A stretch of 64,000 nt of DNA, from NCBI RefSeq assembly GCF_002055535.1, contig NZ_LN831034.1:434001-498000 (forward strand). The letters are read 5' to 3'. The stretch comes from Streptococcus pyogenes (lineage in GTDB: Bacteria > Bacillota > Bacilli > Lactobacillales > Streptococcaceae). The translations under genes and the position numbers were made by a program. Each line of letters opens with the position of its first letter. The first letter of the stretch is position 1. The notes beneath the pieces are model-generated. The model was not told the DNA's origin. It did not search any database and was given only the letters and a program-made list of their open reading frames with translations. Positions 34,446-45,668 of this stretch are shown here, in pieces.

Positions 34446-36578
34446 ATGGAAAATAACAATAATCACAACATTGCAGAGGCTTTGTCAGTTAGTCTCCATC
34501 AAATTGAACAGGTGCTTGCCCTAACAGCACAAGGCAATACCATTCCCTTTATTGCACGTTACCGTAAAGAAGTAACAGGAAATCTAGATGAAGTGGTGAT
34601 TAAGTCCATTATTGATATGGATAAGTCTCTCACTACCCTGAATGAGCGCAAAGCAACCATTCTCGCTAAAATTGAGGAACAGGGAAAACTGACAGATCAG
34701 TTACGAACGAGTATTGAAGCAACCGAGAAACTCGCTGATTTGGAAGAGTTGTACCTGCCTTATAAGGAAAAACGCCGTACAAAAGCGACGATTGCGCGTG
34801 AAGCAGGCTTGTTCCCATTAGCACGTTTGATTTTACAAAATGCGCAAAACCTTGAAACAGCAGCAGAACCCTTTGTCACAGAAGGATTTGCCAGCCCACA
34901 AGAAGCTCTAGCAGGAGCTGTGGACATCCTTGTGGAGGCCATGTCAGAAGATGCTAAATTACGCTCTTGGACCTACAATGAGATTTGGCAGTACAGCCGC
35001 TTAGTATCAACGCTTAAAGATGAGCAGTTGGATGAGAAAAAGGTTTTCCAAATCTATTACGATTTTTCTGACCAAGTGTCTAACATGCAAGGATATCGTA
35101 CTTTAGCCCTTAACCGTGGCGAAAAGTTAGGCATCTTAAAAGTGTCTTTTGAGCATAACTTGGAGAAAATGCAACGCTTTTTCAGTGTGCGGTTCAAAGA
35201 AACCAACCCTTATATTGAAGAGGTCATCAATCAGACCATCAAAAAGAAAATTGTTCCAGCTATGGAAAGACGGGTTCGTTCAGAACTCAGTGATGCCGCA
35301 GAAGATGGGGCTATCCACCTCTTTTCTGAAAATCTCCGTCATCTTTTGTTAGTGTCTCCTTTAAAAGGGAAAATGGTTCTTGGGTTTGACCCTGCCTTTC
35401 GAACAGGTGCAAAATTGGCTATCGTTGATCAGACTGGAAAATTGTTGACTACTCAGGTTATTTATCCCGTAGCACCAGCTAGCCAAACGAAGATTCAAGC
35501 AGCTAAAGAAACACTGACTCAGCTCATTGAGACTTACCAGATTGATATTATTGCCATTGGAAACGGAACAGCCAGTCGGGAAAGTGAAGCCTTTGTAGCA
35601 GACGTTTTGAAAGATTTCCCAAATACGTCCTATGTCATCGTTAACGAAAGCGGTGCTTCTGTTTATTCAGCGTCAGAGTTAGCCCGCCATGAGTTTCCAG
35701 ACCTCACAGTGGAGAAGCGCTCTGCTATTTCTATTGCTCGTCGCTTGCAAGACCCACTCGCAGAATTGGTTAAAATTGATCCTAAATCTATTGGCGTCGG
35801 TCAGTACCAGCACGATGTGAGTCAGAAAAAGTTGAGTGAGAATCTTGGTTTTGTTGTGGATACTGTGGTTAACCAAGTCGGTGTTAATGTGAACACGGCT
35901 AGTCCATCTTTATTAGCACATGTGTCAGGTTTGAACAAAACGATTTCAGAAAATATTGTCAAATACCGCGAAGAAAATGGAGCACTGACATCACGCGCTG
36001 ACATCAAAAAAGTGCCGCGTTTAGGAGCCAAGGCGTTTGAGCAAGCAGCAGGTTTTCTCAGAATTCCAGGAGCCAAAAATATTTTAGACAACACAGGAGT
36101 TCACCCCGAGTCCTACCCAGCAGTCAAAGAACTCTTTAAGGTACTTGGTATTCAGGACTTGGACGACGCTGCCAAGGCAACTTTAGCAGCAGTTCAAGTT
36201 CCCCAAATGGCAGAAACATTGGCTATTGGGCAGGAAACCCTTAAAGATATCATTGCTGATCTCCTTAAACCGGGTCGTGACCTTCGTGATGACTTTGAAG
36301 CACCAATCTTACGTCAAGATATCCTTGATTTGAAAGATTTGGAAATTGGCCAGAAGCTTGAAGGAACTGTGAGAAACGTCGTTGACTTTGGTGCTTTTGT
36401 AGACATTGGTGTTCATGAAGATGGGCTTATTCACATTTCTGAAATGAGCAAAACCTTTGTCAACCACCCTAGTCAAGTTGTTTCAGTGGGTGACTTGGTA
36501 ACTGTTTGGGTCTCTAAGATTGACTTGGACCGCCACAAGGTCAATCTCAGCCTATTGCCACCGCGTGACACTCACTAA
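34446..36578 (+). CDS. tex: Tex family RNA-binding protein
   Basis: 710 aa. N-terminal helical domain ([19 protein letters not shown]), YqgF/RNase H-like domain ([20 protein letters not shown]), helix-hairpin-helix repeats ([20 protein letters not shown]) and a C-terminal S1 domain ([20 protein letters not shown]). Start set at ATG 34446 just after TATAATAGCAATATT; the earlier ATG 34425 would lie on the -10 element, so the leader is very short. Tex binds nucleic acids and affects transcription and virulence gene expression in several pathogens. Confidence 0.95.
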   Translation: MENNNNHNIAEALSVSLHQIEQVLALTAQGNTIPFIARYRKEVTGNLDEVVIKSIIDMDKSLTTLNERKATILAKIEEQGKLTDQLRTSIEATEKLADLEELYLPYKEKRRTKATIAREAGLFPLARLILQNAQNLETAAEPFVTEGFASPQEALAGAVDILVEAMSEDAKLRSWTYNEIWQYSRLVSTLKDEQLDEKKVFQIYYDFSDQVSNMQGYRTLALNRGEKLGILKVSFEHNLEKMQRFFSVRFKETNPYIEEVINQTIKKKIVPAMERRVRSELSDAAEDGAIHLFSENLRHLLLVSPLKGKMVLGFDPAFRTGAKLAIVDQTGKLLTTQVIYPVAPASQTKIQAAKETLTQLIETYQIDIIAIGNGTASRESEAFVADVLKDFPNTSYVIVNESGASVYSASELARHEFPDLTVEKRSAISIARRLQDPLAELVKIDPKSIGVGQYQHDVSQKKLSENLGFVVDTVVNQVGVNVNTASPSLLAHVSGLNKTISENIVKYREENGALTSRADIKKVPRLGAKAFEQAAGFLRIPGAKNILDNTGVHPESYPAVKELFKVLGIQDLDDAAKATLAAVQVPQMAETLAIGQETLKDIIADLLKPGRDLRDDFEAPILRQDILDLKDLEIGQKLEGTVRNVVDFGAFVDIGVHEDGLIHISEMSKTFVNHPSQVVSVGDLVTVWVSKIDLDRHKVNLSLLPPRDTH

Positions 36579-37002
36579 TTATGTCCAAGAAGTTTCCCTG
36601 GCTGATTTTGGCAAACCACTTCACCACAAGGCTTATTGGAACAAGCGCCTAAAAACAACTGGCGGTCGCTTTTTTCCAAAAGATGGTCATTTGGATTTTA
36701 ACCCTAGGATGCTTGAGGAGCACGGTGAGCTTATTTTTCGGAAAATTGTTCGCCATGAGCTCTGCCATTACCATCTTTATTTTGAAGGAAGAGGGTACCA
36801 TCATAAAGATAGGGATTTCAAAGATCTGCTAGCTCAAGTAAACGGGCTTCGTTATGTCCCAACTAGCTCTAAATCAAAGACTAATCATCATTATAGTTGC
36901 CAAACCTGTGGGCAGGTTTATCAACGAAAAAGGCGTATCAATCTGGCTAAATATGTTTGTGGAAATTGCCACGGGAAACTTATGGAAAAAAATCAGTCGT
37001 AA
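36565..37002 (+). CDS. SprT-like zinc metalloprotease domain protein
   Basis: 145 aa from GTG 36565, overlapping the end of tex by 14 nt. [19 protein letters not shown], the zinc motif [14 protein letters not shown] (HExxH variant) and a zinc ribbon [14 protein letters not shown]…CGNCHG define the SprT-like family. Streptococcal members are about this length. Function unknown; possibly a DNA-protein crosslink or stress-related protease. The longer frame from 36520 is part of tex. Confidence 0.88.
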   Translation: MTLTNYVQEVSLADFGKPLHHKAYWNKRLKTTGGRFFPKDGHLDFNPRMLEEHGELIFRKIVRHELCHYHLYFEGRGYHHKDRDFKDLLAQVNGLRYVPTSSKSKTNHHYSCQTCGQVYQRKRRINLAKYVCGNCHGKLMEKNQS

Positions 37003-37065
37003 GACTGGTTTTATTTTGCGAAAAACAATGTAAACTAGTATCATAGAATGAGGAGGTAAAGAAAC

Positions 37066-37338
37066 GTGGAAACTAAATTCTATAAACAGCGAAAAAATCG
37101 CTTGGTTGCAGGTGTTATTGCTGGTTTAGCAGATAAGTATGGTTGGGATCTTGCTCTAGCGCGTGTCTTAGCGGCTCTTCTTATTTACGGAACTGGTTTT
37201 GGAGTTTTGCTTTATATTTTGTTGGCCATCTTCTTACCTTACAAGGAAGACTTGCTTGAAGAACGTTATGGCCGAGGTCCTCGTCGTCGTAAAGACGCTG
37301 ATGTCTTAAATGAAGAAGAAGATGGTTGGTTCTGGTAA
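37066..37338 (+). CDS. PspC-domain membrane protein
   Basis: 90 aa, GTG start after AGGAGG. One PspC domain: KNRLVAGVIAGLADKYGWDL then a hydrophobic segment ALLIYGTGFGVLLYILLAIFLPY, ending in a charged tail (GRGPRRRKDADVLNEEEDG). A small membrane stress-response-type protein related to phage shock protein C. Single gene; a terminator-like hairpin with T run follows near 37420-37460. Confidence 0.88.
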   Translation: METKFYKQRKNRLVAGVIAGLADKYGWDLALARVLAALLIYGTGFGVLLYILLAIFLPYKEDLLEERYGRGPRRRKDADVLNEEEDGWFW

Positions 37339-37702
37339 ATAATCAGTTAAAATGATAATTCATCACGTAAGAGCAACCATGTGATTAACTGATGATAATA
37401 AAATGTTTTGATATGTAAGTAAGCGAAGGGTCTTATCAACTATGATGAGGCTTTTTGCTTTTTGACTTAGTAAGATGATACCTTTTTAAACACCATAATA
37501 AGCACTAATTGCTCAATGATACTAGTAAAGTATTTGTTTGCCATTGTCTTATTTTTGACTCATATCTCTAAATGATAAAACCTAGTTTTTAATAGAGCTA
37601 AGACCATTTTTGGTGTCGTTGTTCTCATTTAGTAGTGAAAAAATGAGTATTTGCAAGGGTCTAACGGTCGATTTGTGTTATAATATTGAAAAAGGAGAAA
37701 TT
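37339..37702 (+). other. Intergenic region before hprK
   Basis: 364 bp with no gene. It holds an imperfect hairpin with T-rich tail (37428-37460) that probably ends the PspC gene, and the hprK promoter: a TG-extended -10 (TGTTATAAT, 37676-37684) about 20 nt upstream of the hprK start. Confidence 0.5.
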
Positions 37703-38635
37703 ATGACCGTTACTGTAAAGATGCTAGTGCAAAAAGTTAAACTTGATGTGGTTTATGCTACAGATAACTTGCTGTCAAAAGAGATAACAACATCAGATAT
37801 TTCACGTCCAGGTCTTGAAATGACTGGTTATTTTGATTATTATGCTCCAGAAAGGTTGCAGCTATTTGGAATGAAAGAGTGGTCTTATCTTACACAGATG
37901 ACTTCTCACAACCGTTATTCTGTTTTAAAAGAGATGTTCAAAAAGGACACTCCTGCAGTGGTTGTCTCTAGAAATTTAGCCATTCCAAAAGAAATGGTTC
38001 AAGCTGCAAAAGAAGAAGGTATTTCACTTTTAAGTAGCCGTGTTTCAACTAGCCGCTTAGCTGGAGAAATGTCTTATTTTCTTGACGCTTCTTTAGCTGA
38101 ACGTACTAGTGTTCACGGCGTTTTAATGGATATTTATGGTATGGGGGTTCTTATCCAAGGGGATTCTGGAATTGGTAAAAGTGAGACTGGTTTAGAATTA
38201 GTTAAGCGAGGGCATCGTTTGGTTGCAGATGACCGTGTGGATGTCTATGCCAAAGATGAAGAAACCCTTTGGGGAGAGCCAGCAGAGATCTTGCGCCACT
38301 TGCTTGAAATTCGTGGGGTAGGTATTATTGATGTGATGTCGCTTTATGGAGCTAGTGCTGTGAAGGACTCATCACAAGTTCAATTGGCCATTTACCTTGA
38401 AAACTTTGAGGCTGGTAAAGTTTTTGATCGTCTCGGAAACGGTAATGAGGAGATAACTTTCTCAGGAGTGAGAATCCCTCGTATTCGTATTCCGGTAAAA
38501 ACAGGTCGAAATGTTTCAGTGGTTATTGAAGCCGCTGCGATGAATCATCGGGCTAAAGAAATGGGCTTTGATGCTACAAAAACTTTTGAAGATCGTTTAA
38601 CTCAACTAATCACCAAAAATGAGGTGAGTCAATGA
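37703..38635 (+). CDS. hprK: HPr kinase/phosphorylase
   Basis: 310 aa from ATG 37703 after AAAAGGAG (upstream ATG at 37610 rejected). Walker [16 protein letters not shown] and the HprK signature [17 protein letters not shown] are present, as is [11 protein letters not shown]. It phosphorylates HPr at Ser46 in response to fructose 1,6-bisphosphate and so governs carbon catabolite control with CcpA, including the bgl promoter upstream in this window. Overlaps lgt by 4 nt. Confidence 0.97.
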   Translation: MTVTVKMLVQKVKLDVVYATDNLLSKEITTSDISRPGLEMTGYFDYYAPERLQLFGMKEWSYLTQMTSHNRYSVLKEMFKKDTPAVVVSRNLAIPKEMVQAAKEEGISLLSSRVSTSRLAGEMSYFLDASLAERTSVHGVLMDIYGMGVLIQGDSGIGKSETGLELVKRGHRLVADDRVDVYAKDEETLWGEPAEILRHLLEIRGVGIIDVMSLYGASAVKDSSQVQLAIYLENFEAGKVFDRLGNGNEEITFSGVRIPRIRIPVKTGRNVSVVIEAAAMNHRAKEMGFDATKTFEDRLTQLITKNEVSQ

Positions 38636-39411
38636 TCAATCCCATTGCCTTAAAATGTGGTCCACTAGCCATCCACTGGTATGCTCTATGTATCTTGTCA
38701 GGACTTGTTTTGGCGGTTTACTTAGCATCAAAAGAAGCACCCAAAAAAGGAATATCATCTGATGCTATTTTCGATTTTATTCTGATTGCTTTTCCACTTG
38801 CTATTGTTGGTGCAAGAATTTACTATGTTATTTTTGAATGGTCTTATTATGTCAAGCATTTAGATGAAATCATAGCCATTTGGAATGGCGGTATTGCTAT
38901 TTATGGCGGTCTCATTACAGGAGCTCTTGTACTTTTGGCTTACTGTTATAACAAGGTGCTCAATCCCATTCATTTTTTAGATATTGCCGCACCAAGTGTC
39001 ATGGTCGCTCAAGCTATCGGTCGCTGGGGAAATTTTATCAACCAAGAAGCCTATGGTAAAGCTGTGAGCCAGTTAAATTACTTACCAAGCTTTATTCAAA
39101 AGCAAATGTTTATAGAGGGAAGTTACCGCATTCCGACCTTTCTCTATGAATCACTTTGGAATCTTTTGGGCTTTGTCATTATTATGATGTGGCGTCGTAA
39201 GCCAAAAAGTCTATTAGATGGAGAAATCTTTGCATTTTACTTAATTTGGTATGGTAGTGGAAGACTAGTCATTGAAGGTATGCGAACAGATAGTCTTATG
39301 TTTTTAGGTATTCGCATCTCCCAATATGTGTCTGCCTTATTAATTATTATTGGCTTAATCTTTGTTATAAAAAGACGTCGTCAAAAAGGAATTTCTTATT
39401 ATCAAGAATAA
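38632..39411 (+). CDS. lgt: Prolipoprotein diacylglyceryl transferase
   Basis: 259 aa, about seven membrane helices. Conserved [33 protein letters not shown] and the signature [13 protein letters not shown]. It attaches diacylglycerol to the lipobox cysteine of lipoproteins, such as the DUF4430 protein at 50705. Coupled to hprK (ATGA overlap). Confidence 0.96.
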   Translation: MINPIALKCGPLAIHWYALCILSGLVLAVYLASKEAPKKGISSDAIFDFILIAFPLAIVGARIYYVIFEWSYYVKHLDEIIAIWNGGIAIYGGLITGALVLLAYCYNKVLNPIHFLDIAAPSVMVAQAIGRWGNFINQEAYGKAVSQLNYLPSFIQKQMFIEGSYRIPTFLYESLWNLLGFVIIMMWRRKPKSLLDGEIFAFYLIWYGSGRLVIEGMRTDSLMFLGIRISQYVSALLIIIGLIFVIKRRRQKGISYYQE

Positions 39412-39432
39412 GGATAGAAAAAGGAGAAACTT

Positions 39433-39840
39433 ATGGACTTAGTTGGAATCTCACTGATGATTATTGCACTCGCATTTGTTGCTTTGGTGATTTTCTTGAT
39501 TATTGTATTAAAGAAAGTCTCAGAAACAATTGATGAAGCCAAAAAAACGATTTCTGTATTGACAAGTGATGTTAATGTGACACTTCATCAAACTAATGAT
39601 ATTTTAGCAAAAGCTAATATCCTTGTTGAAGATGTTAATGGTAAAGTAGCAACCATCGATCCACTGTTTGTTGCTATTGCTGATTTGTCAGAAAGTCTTT
39701 CAGATTTAAATAGTCAAGCAAGGCATTTTGGGCAAAAAGCAACTAATGCTACAGGTAATGTTTCAAAAGCTGGAAAATTAGCATTAGTTGGTAAAGTAGC
39801 CTCAAAAGTATTTGGAAAAAAAGGAGAAAAGCATGAATAA
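39433..39840 (+). CDS. DUF948 family protein
   Basis: 135 aa. An N-terminal membrane helix (ISLMIIALAFVALVIFLIIV) is followed by a long helical segment rich in V/T/D heptads, then a basic tail. In other Firmicutes DUF948 proteins sit by hprK-lgt or general stress genes. Overlaps the YtxH-like gene by 8 nt. Function unknown. Confidence 0.88.
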   Translation: MDLVGISLMIIALAFVALVIFLIIVLKKVSETIDEAKKTISVLTSDVNVTLHQTNDILAKANILVEDVNGKVATIDPLFVAIADLSESLSDLNSQARHFGQKATNATGNVSKAGKLALVGKVASKVFGKKGEKHE

Positions 39841-40261
39841 AAGTTTCAAAAACTTAGTGATTGGAGCTGTTTCAGGAGTAGCGGCAGCTTACTTCTTATC
39901 AACAGAAAAAGGCAAGGCTTTGAAAAATCGTGCTGAAAAAGCTTATCAAGCCTACAAAGAAAGTCCAGATGATTACCACCAATTTGCTAAAGAAAAAGGT
40001 AGTGAATACAGCCATTTAGCACGTGACACTTTCTATGATGTGAAAGATAAGTTGGCTTCTGGTGACTTAACTAAAGAGGACATGTTAGACTTGCTCAAAG
40101 ATAAAACAACAGCTTTCGTGCAAAAAACAAAAGAAACCCTTGCCGAAGTTGAAGCGAAAGAAAAGCAAGATGATGTTATCATTGATTTAAATGAAGAAGA
40201 CATCATCATTGACTATACTGAACAAGATGAGCCTGTTAGTGATACACTAGATAAACACTAA
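39833..40261 (+). CDS. YtxH-like protein
   Basis: 142 aa from ATG 39833 (RBS AAAGGAG). GAVSGVAAAYFLSTEKGKA is the YtxH hydrophobic/Gly-rich start; the rest is charged, helical and ends in an acidic tail (IIDLNEEDIIIDYTEQDE). Probably membrane-associated stress protein; last gene of the hprK operon. Followed by an outer stem 40291-40300 with 40361-40370 and T run. Confidence 0.85.
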   Translation: MNKSFKNLVIGAVSGVAAAYFLSTEKGKALKNRAEKAYQAYKESPDDYHQFAKEKGSEYSHLARDTFYDVKDKLASGDLTKEDMLDLLKDKTTAFVQKTKETLAEVEAKEKQDDVIIDLNEEDIIIDYTEQDEPVSDTLDKH

Positions 40262-40290
40262 CTAAAACGACCTAAAACATAGAAGAAGAA

Positions 40291-40377
40291 AAGATTGAAG
40301 GATCTGATCACTAGTCCCGATGGTTAGTTTTAGGCTAACTGAAGAAGGGGGGGATTGTGGCTTCAATCTTTTTTTGT
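40291..40377 (+). terminator. Terminator after the hprK-lgt operon
   Basis: AAGATTGAAG pairs with CTTCAATCTT 60 nt later, followed by T7; an inner GTTAG/CTAAC stem lies between. Unusually large loop for a simple terminator. Confidence 0.6.
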
Positions 40378-40420
40378 TTTTGACACAAAAAAAAGAGTCA
40401 CGTAAAACGGACTCTGGAAG

Positions 40421-40705
40421 TTACATCAGTAATGATTTGATAACCTTGGCGAATAAGGAAGTAATGCCTAAGCTGATGATGCTTGCAAATAAGAAAGCAA
40501 ACATTGGCGCTAAATTCATTACGAGCAGGACAAATGCAAATAAAACGGTAATAAGGCTGAAACTAGCGATACGAGCAAAGAAGACTAATTCTTTTAGCTT
40601 TGCACTTTGGCCATTGAACTCTTGAAAATCTCGAAATTTACTTTGAGATTCTTGGTAAGAATCATCCTGTTCAACCGAATTATGCTTCTTTAACGGTGCA
40701 GGCAT
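40421..40705 (-). CDS. DUF3270 family membrane protein
   Basis: 94 aa; RBS AAGGAGAGG. The N-terminal 40 residues are polar (MPAPLKKHNSVEQDDSYQES), then two membrane helices (LVFFARIASFSLITVLFAFV and MFAFLFASIISLGITSLF). Matches the short streptococcal DUF3270 family as far as I recall. Function unknown. Confidence 0.78.
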   Translation of the reverse strand: MPAPLKKHNSVEQDDSYQESQSKFRDFQEFNGQSAKLKELVFFARIASFSLITVLFAFVLLVMNLAPMFAFLFASIISLGITSLFAKVIKSLLM

Positions 40706-40903
40706 AGTCCTCTCCTTTCCTTAACATACTAAGTAATTCTATCATAAAAGTCTCTTCTTGTCATCTTTTTTTAAAAGATTTGAAAAGATTTACTAATGAC
40801 AAGTGACTTATCATGCTATAACAGTAAGGGGACTAGCTTAACGTTTGGGCTTTTGCAAGAAATATGCTTAAGGTCTTAAAATTTTTGGTATAATAAAGCT
40901 TAT

Positions 40904-41830
40904 ATGGAAAAAATAATTATTACAGCCACAGCTGAAAGCATTGAGCAAGTCAAAGCTTTATTAGCTGCTGGTGTTGATCGTATTTATGTTGGTGAAGCCA
41001 ATTACGGGTTACGTCTTCCCCATAATTTTTCTTATGATGAATTGAGACAAATTGCCAAACTAGTGCATGATGCAGGCAAAGAGTTGACAGTAGCTTGCAA
41101 TGCTTTGATGCATCAAGATATGATGGATCAGATCAAACCCTTTTTAGACTTAATGATAGAGATTGCTGTTGATTATCTTGTGGTTGGTGATGCAGGTGTG
41201 TTTTATGTCAATAAAAGGGATGGCTATAACTTTAAACTGATTTATGATACCTCTGTTTTTGTGACTTCTAGCCGTCAGGTAAATTTCTGGGGGCAACATG
41301 GTGCTGTTGAAAGTGTTTTAGCAAGGGAAATCCCATCAGCAGAGTTATTCACCTTAGCTGAAAATTTGGAATTTCCAGCAGAGGTGCTAGTTTACGGCGC
41401 CTCGGTGATTCATCACTCGAAACGTCCCTTGCTAGAAAATTATTACCATTTTACAAAGATTGATGATGAGGTTAGTCGTGAACGAGGACTTTTCTTGGCA
41501 GAACCAGGAGATGCTAGCAGCCATTACTCCATTTATGAAGACAATCATGGCACTCATATTTTCATTAATAACGATATCGACATGATGTCTAAATTGGGTG
41601 AGCTGTATGCGCATGGCTTAACTCATTGGAAGCTAGATGGCATTTACTGTCCAGGTGATGATTTTGTCGCTATTACTAAATTGTTTATTCAGGCTAAAAC
41701 CTTATTAGAAGCTGGGCAATTTACCCAAGAAGAAGCTGAAAAGCTTGATCAAGCAGTGCATGCCCATCATCCAGCTGGCCGTGGATTAGATACTGGCTTT
41801 TATGAGTTCGATCCAAAAACCGTTAAATAA
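40904..41830 (+). CDS. U32-family protein (TrhP/YrrN-like)
   Basis: 308 aa. Starts IIITATAESIEQVKALLAAG and has VDRIYVGEANYGLRLPHNFS, the TIM-barrel start of U32 proteins, but lacks the Cys-rich HGAMC motif seen in the next gene; instead VLVYGASVIHHSKRPLLENY is at that place. In Bacillus, paired U32 proteins hydroxylate tRNA U34. The Cys-rich partner follows 90 nt later. Confidence 0.88.
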   Translation: MEKIIITATAESIEQVKALLAAGVDRIYVGEANYGLRLPHNFSYDELRQIAKLVHDAGKELTVACNALMHQDMMDQIKPFLDLMIEIAVDYLVVGDAGVFYVNKRDGYNFKLIYDTSVFVTSSRQVNFWGQHGAVESVLAREIPSAELFTLAENLEFPAEVLVYGASVIHHSKRPLLENYYHFTKIDDEVSRERGLFLAEPGDASSHYSIYEDNHGTHIFINNDIDMMSKLGELYAHGLTHWKLDGIYCPGDDFVAITKLFIQAKTLLEAGQFTQEEAEKLDQAVHAHHPAGRGLDTGFYEFDPKTVK

Positions 41831-41920
41831 GTAATCCTTGTCTTGAGTGAGTGGGCAAGACAGGGTTATGACACCATTACACAGGTAATCTACCTATCTT
41901 GAAAATAGAAAGAATATCAC

Positions 41921-43207
41921 ATGTCACATATGAAAAAACGTCCCGAGGTCTTATCACCTGCTGGAACACTTGAAAAATTAAAAGTTGCGATTGACTATGG
42001 CGCAGATGCTGTTTTTGTTGGAGGGCAGGCCTATGGCCTAAGAAGCCGCGCTGGTAACTTCTCTATGGAAGAATTGCAAGAAGGCATTGATTATGCACAT
42101 GCGCGTGGAGCTAAGGTCTATGTTGCTGCTAACATGGTTACCCACGAAGGGAACGAAATTGGTGCGGGCGAGTGGTTTCGTCAACTGCGTGATATGGGGC
42201 TTGATGCGGTCATTGTTTCAGATCCAGCCTTGATTGTTATTTGTTCAACAGAAGCCCCAGGTTTGGAAATTCATTTGTCAACGCAAGCTTCATCTACCAA
42301 TTACGAGACCTTTGAATTTTGGAAAGCCATGGGCTTGACCCGAGTTGTTTTAGCTCGCGAGGTTAATATGGCCGAGTTAGCAGAAATCCGCAAGCGGACA
42401 GATGTGGAAATTGAAGCCTTTGTCCATGGAGCCATGTGTATCTCTTATTCAGGCCGCTGTGTTTTGTCAAACCACATGAGTCACCGTGATGCCAACAGGG
42501 GCGGCTGCTCACAGTCTTGCCGCTGGAAGTATGATTTGTATGACATGCCATTTGGAGGAGAGCGCCGCTCCTTAAAAGGGGAAATTCCAGAAGACTATTC
42601 TATGTCCTCTGTTGACATGTGTATGATTGACCATATTCCTGACCTGATTGAAAATGGGGTTGATAGCTTAAAAATTGAAGGCCGAATGAAATCTATCCAC
42701 TACGTCTCAACCGTAACCAACTGTTACAAGGCGGCTGTAGATGCTTACATGGAAAGCCCAGAAGCTTTTTATGCTATCAAAGAGGAATTGATTGACGAGT
42801 TGTGGAAGGTTGCCCAGCGCGAGTTGGCTACAGGTTTTTACTATGGTATCCCAACTGAAAATGAACAATTATTTGGTGCTCGCCGCAAAATTCCACAATA
42901 TAAATTTGTCGGAGAAGTAGTTGCCTTTGACTCAGCTAGCATGACAGCGACCATTCGTCAGCGTAATGTCATCATGGAAGGCGATCGGATTGAATGTTAT
43001 GGACCAGGTTTCCGTCATTTTGAAACGGTTGTTAAGGACTTACATGATGCGGATGGCCAAAAGATTGACCGTGCCCCAAATCCAATGGAACTCTTAACCA
43101 TCTCTTTACCGAGAGAAGTTAAGCCAGGGGATATGATTAGGGCTTGCAAGGAAGGTCTGGTTAACCTCTATCAAAAAGATGGCACCAGTAAAACTGTTAG
43201 AACATAG
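41921..43207 (+). CDS. U32-family tRNA-modifying protein (TrhP-like)
   Basis: 428 aa. The U32 signature EAFVHGAMCISYSGRCVLSN is complete, followed by GGCSQSCRWKYDL with Fe-S-type cysteines. Related proteins (TrhP) make 5-hydroxyuridine at tRNA position 34 together with the prephenate pathway; older name is collagenase-like peptidase U32. ATG 41921 or 41930 both possible. Terminator at 43220-43282. Confidence 0.92.
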   Translation: MSHMKKRPEVLSPAGTLEKLKVAIDYGADAVFVGGQAYGLRSRAGNFSMEELQEGIDYAHARGAKVYVAANMVTHEGNEIGAGEWFRQLRDMGLDAVIVSDPALIVICSTEAPGLEIHLSTQASSTNYETFEFWKAMGLTRVVLAREVNMAELAEIRKRTDVEIEAFVHGAMCISYSGRCVLSNHMSHRDANRGGCSQSCRWKYDLYDMPFGGERRSLKGEIPEDYSMSSVDMCMIDHIPDLIENGVDSLKIEGRMKSIHYVSTVTNCYKAAVDAYMESPEAFYAIKEELIDELWKVAQRELATGFYYGIPTENEQLFGARRKIPQYKFVGEVVAFDSASMTATIRQRNVIMEGDRIECYGPGFRHFETVVKDLHDADGQKIDRAPNPMELLTISLPREVKPGDMIRACKEGLVNLYQKDGTSKTVRT

Positions 43208-43219
43208 TAACAAGAAATA

Positions 43220-43284
43220 CTAGAGGCCCTCTTTTTCCAAATGGTATACGACCATAGTTGGGAAAAGAGAGCCTGTTTTTTTTG
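43220..43284 (+). terminator. Terminator after the second U32 gene
   Basis: AGAGGCCCTCTTTTTCC… pairs with GGGAAAAGAGAGCCT with a loop of about 20 nt, followed by T9. Confidence 0.7.
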
Positions 43285-43416
43285 AAAATTGGATATCACA
43301 ATAGCTTATTTTCTCAAAACTTGATAGAATAATAGGAGAATGAGTCATAAAAAAAGTGAAAAAAAGATGATTTTTTCCACTTTAATTTCGAATAGTATAG
43401 ATGAGGAGGAAAACTA

Positions 43417-43629
43417 ATGGCAGAATTTACATTCAACATTGAGGAACATTTACTCACCTTATCAGAAAATGATAAAGGTTGGACGAAAGAATTGAACCGC
43501 GTCAGCTTTAATGGCGCAGAAGCGAAATGGGATATCCGCACGTGGAGTCCAGACCATACGAAAATGGGGAAAGGCATTACTCTTACTAATGAAGAATTTA
43601 AAACCATCTTAGACGCTTTTCGTAAGTAA
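43417..43629 (+). CDS. YdbC/PC4-like single-stranded DNA-binding protein
   Basis: 70 aa, RBS GAGGAGG. Whole sequence matches the YdbC family: FTFNIEEHLLTLSENDKGWT and WDIRTWSPDHTKMGKGITL. The Lactococcus homologue folds like the transcription coactivator PC4 and binds ssDNA. Single gene before the long hairpin. Cellular role unknown. Confidence 0.9.
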   Translation: MAEFTFNIEEHLLTLSENDKGWTKELNRVSFNGAEAKWDIRTWSPDHTKMGKGITLTNEEFKTILDAFRK

Positions 43630-43658
43630 TGTTACCTTAATCGAAACATAATCCCTCG

Positions 43659-43717
43659 TTCGCCCCTGTCCTTTTAACCTGGTGATGACATCGCTAGGTT
43701 AAAAGGACAGGGGCGAA
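43659..43717. terminator. Very long perfect hairpin
   Basis: A 22-bp perfect stem (43659-43680 with 43696-43717) around a 15-nt loop, then AGAAGGATTATTTTTTT. Placed between ydbC and a convergent small gene; serves as a bidirectional terminator but is unusually long. Confidence 0.75.
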
Positions 43718-43725
43718 TAGAAGGA

Positions 43726-43866
43726 TTATTTTTTTGAATTGAGGCGATCAGCAAGGCCGACAAGTACCAAAATTAAGCCTAGCCCAAGAAAAATCCATTT
43801 GGCAGCTAAAAGGCCATAAAGCAAGAAGATAGCAGCACTAATGTAGGAGATATATTCTTTGGTCAT
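43726..43866 (-). CDS. Small membrane protein, 46 aa
   Basis: ATG 43866 to TAA 43726. Reads MTKEYISYISAAIFLLYGLL then AAKWIFLGLGLILVLVGLAD and a basic end RLNSKK: two close membrane helices with a short loop. The upstream AAAGTG is only a weak ribosome-binding site. A separate terminator (43902-43931) isolates it from lysS. Conserved small membrane proteins of this shape are common; family not recognised. Confidence 0.62.
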   Translation of the reverse strand: MTKEYISYISAAIFLLYGLLAAKWIFLGLGLILVLVGLADRLNSKK

Positions 43867-43901
43867 CTTGTTAAGTCACTTTCTATAAGCTACTGTTAAT
43901 A

Positions 43902-43931
43902 AACCAGTCTTCATGGTAATGAAGACTGGTT
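43902..43931. terminator. Terminator of lysS
   Basis: AACCAGTCTTCAT pairs with ATGAAGACTGGTT around a GGTA loop, a perfect 13-bp stem, about 70 nt after the lysS stop. Confidence 0.7.
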
Positions 43932-44001
43932 AGAGATAATAAAACGTTATGTTATATTGCCACTTATCGGTTTTAAGATATGAATACAAATCTTAAAAAA
44001 G

Positions 44002-45528
<1,527 letters not shown>

Positions 45529-45668
45529 TCATAAAAGGGGCTAGAATACACCTATATTTCGTTGGAAAATGCGACTGCAGCGGGGCATTTTTTTGAAAAT
45601 GAAATTGAAAAGCCTAATGGAAAATAGTATAATGATTGGGATATTAAACTAGAAAAGAAAAGAGACTC

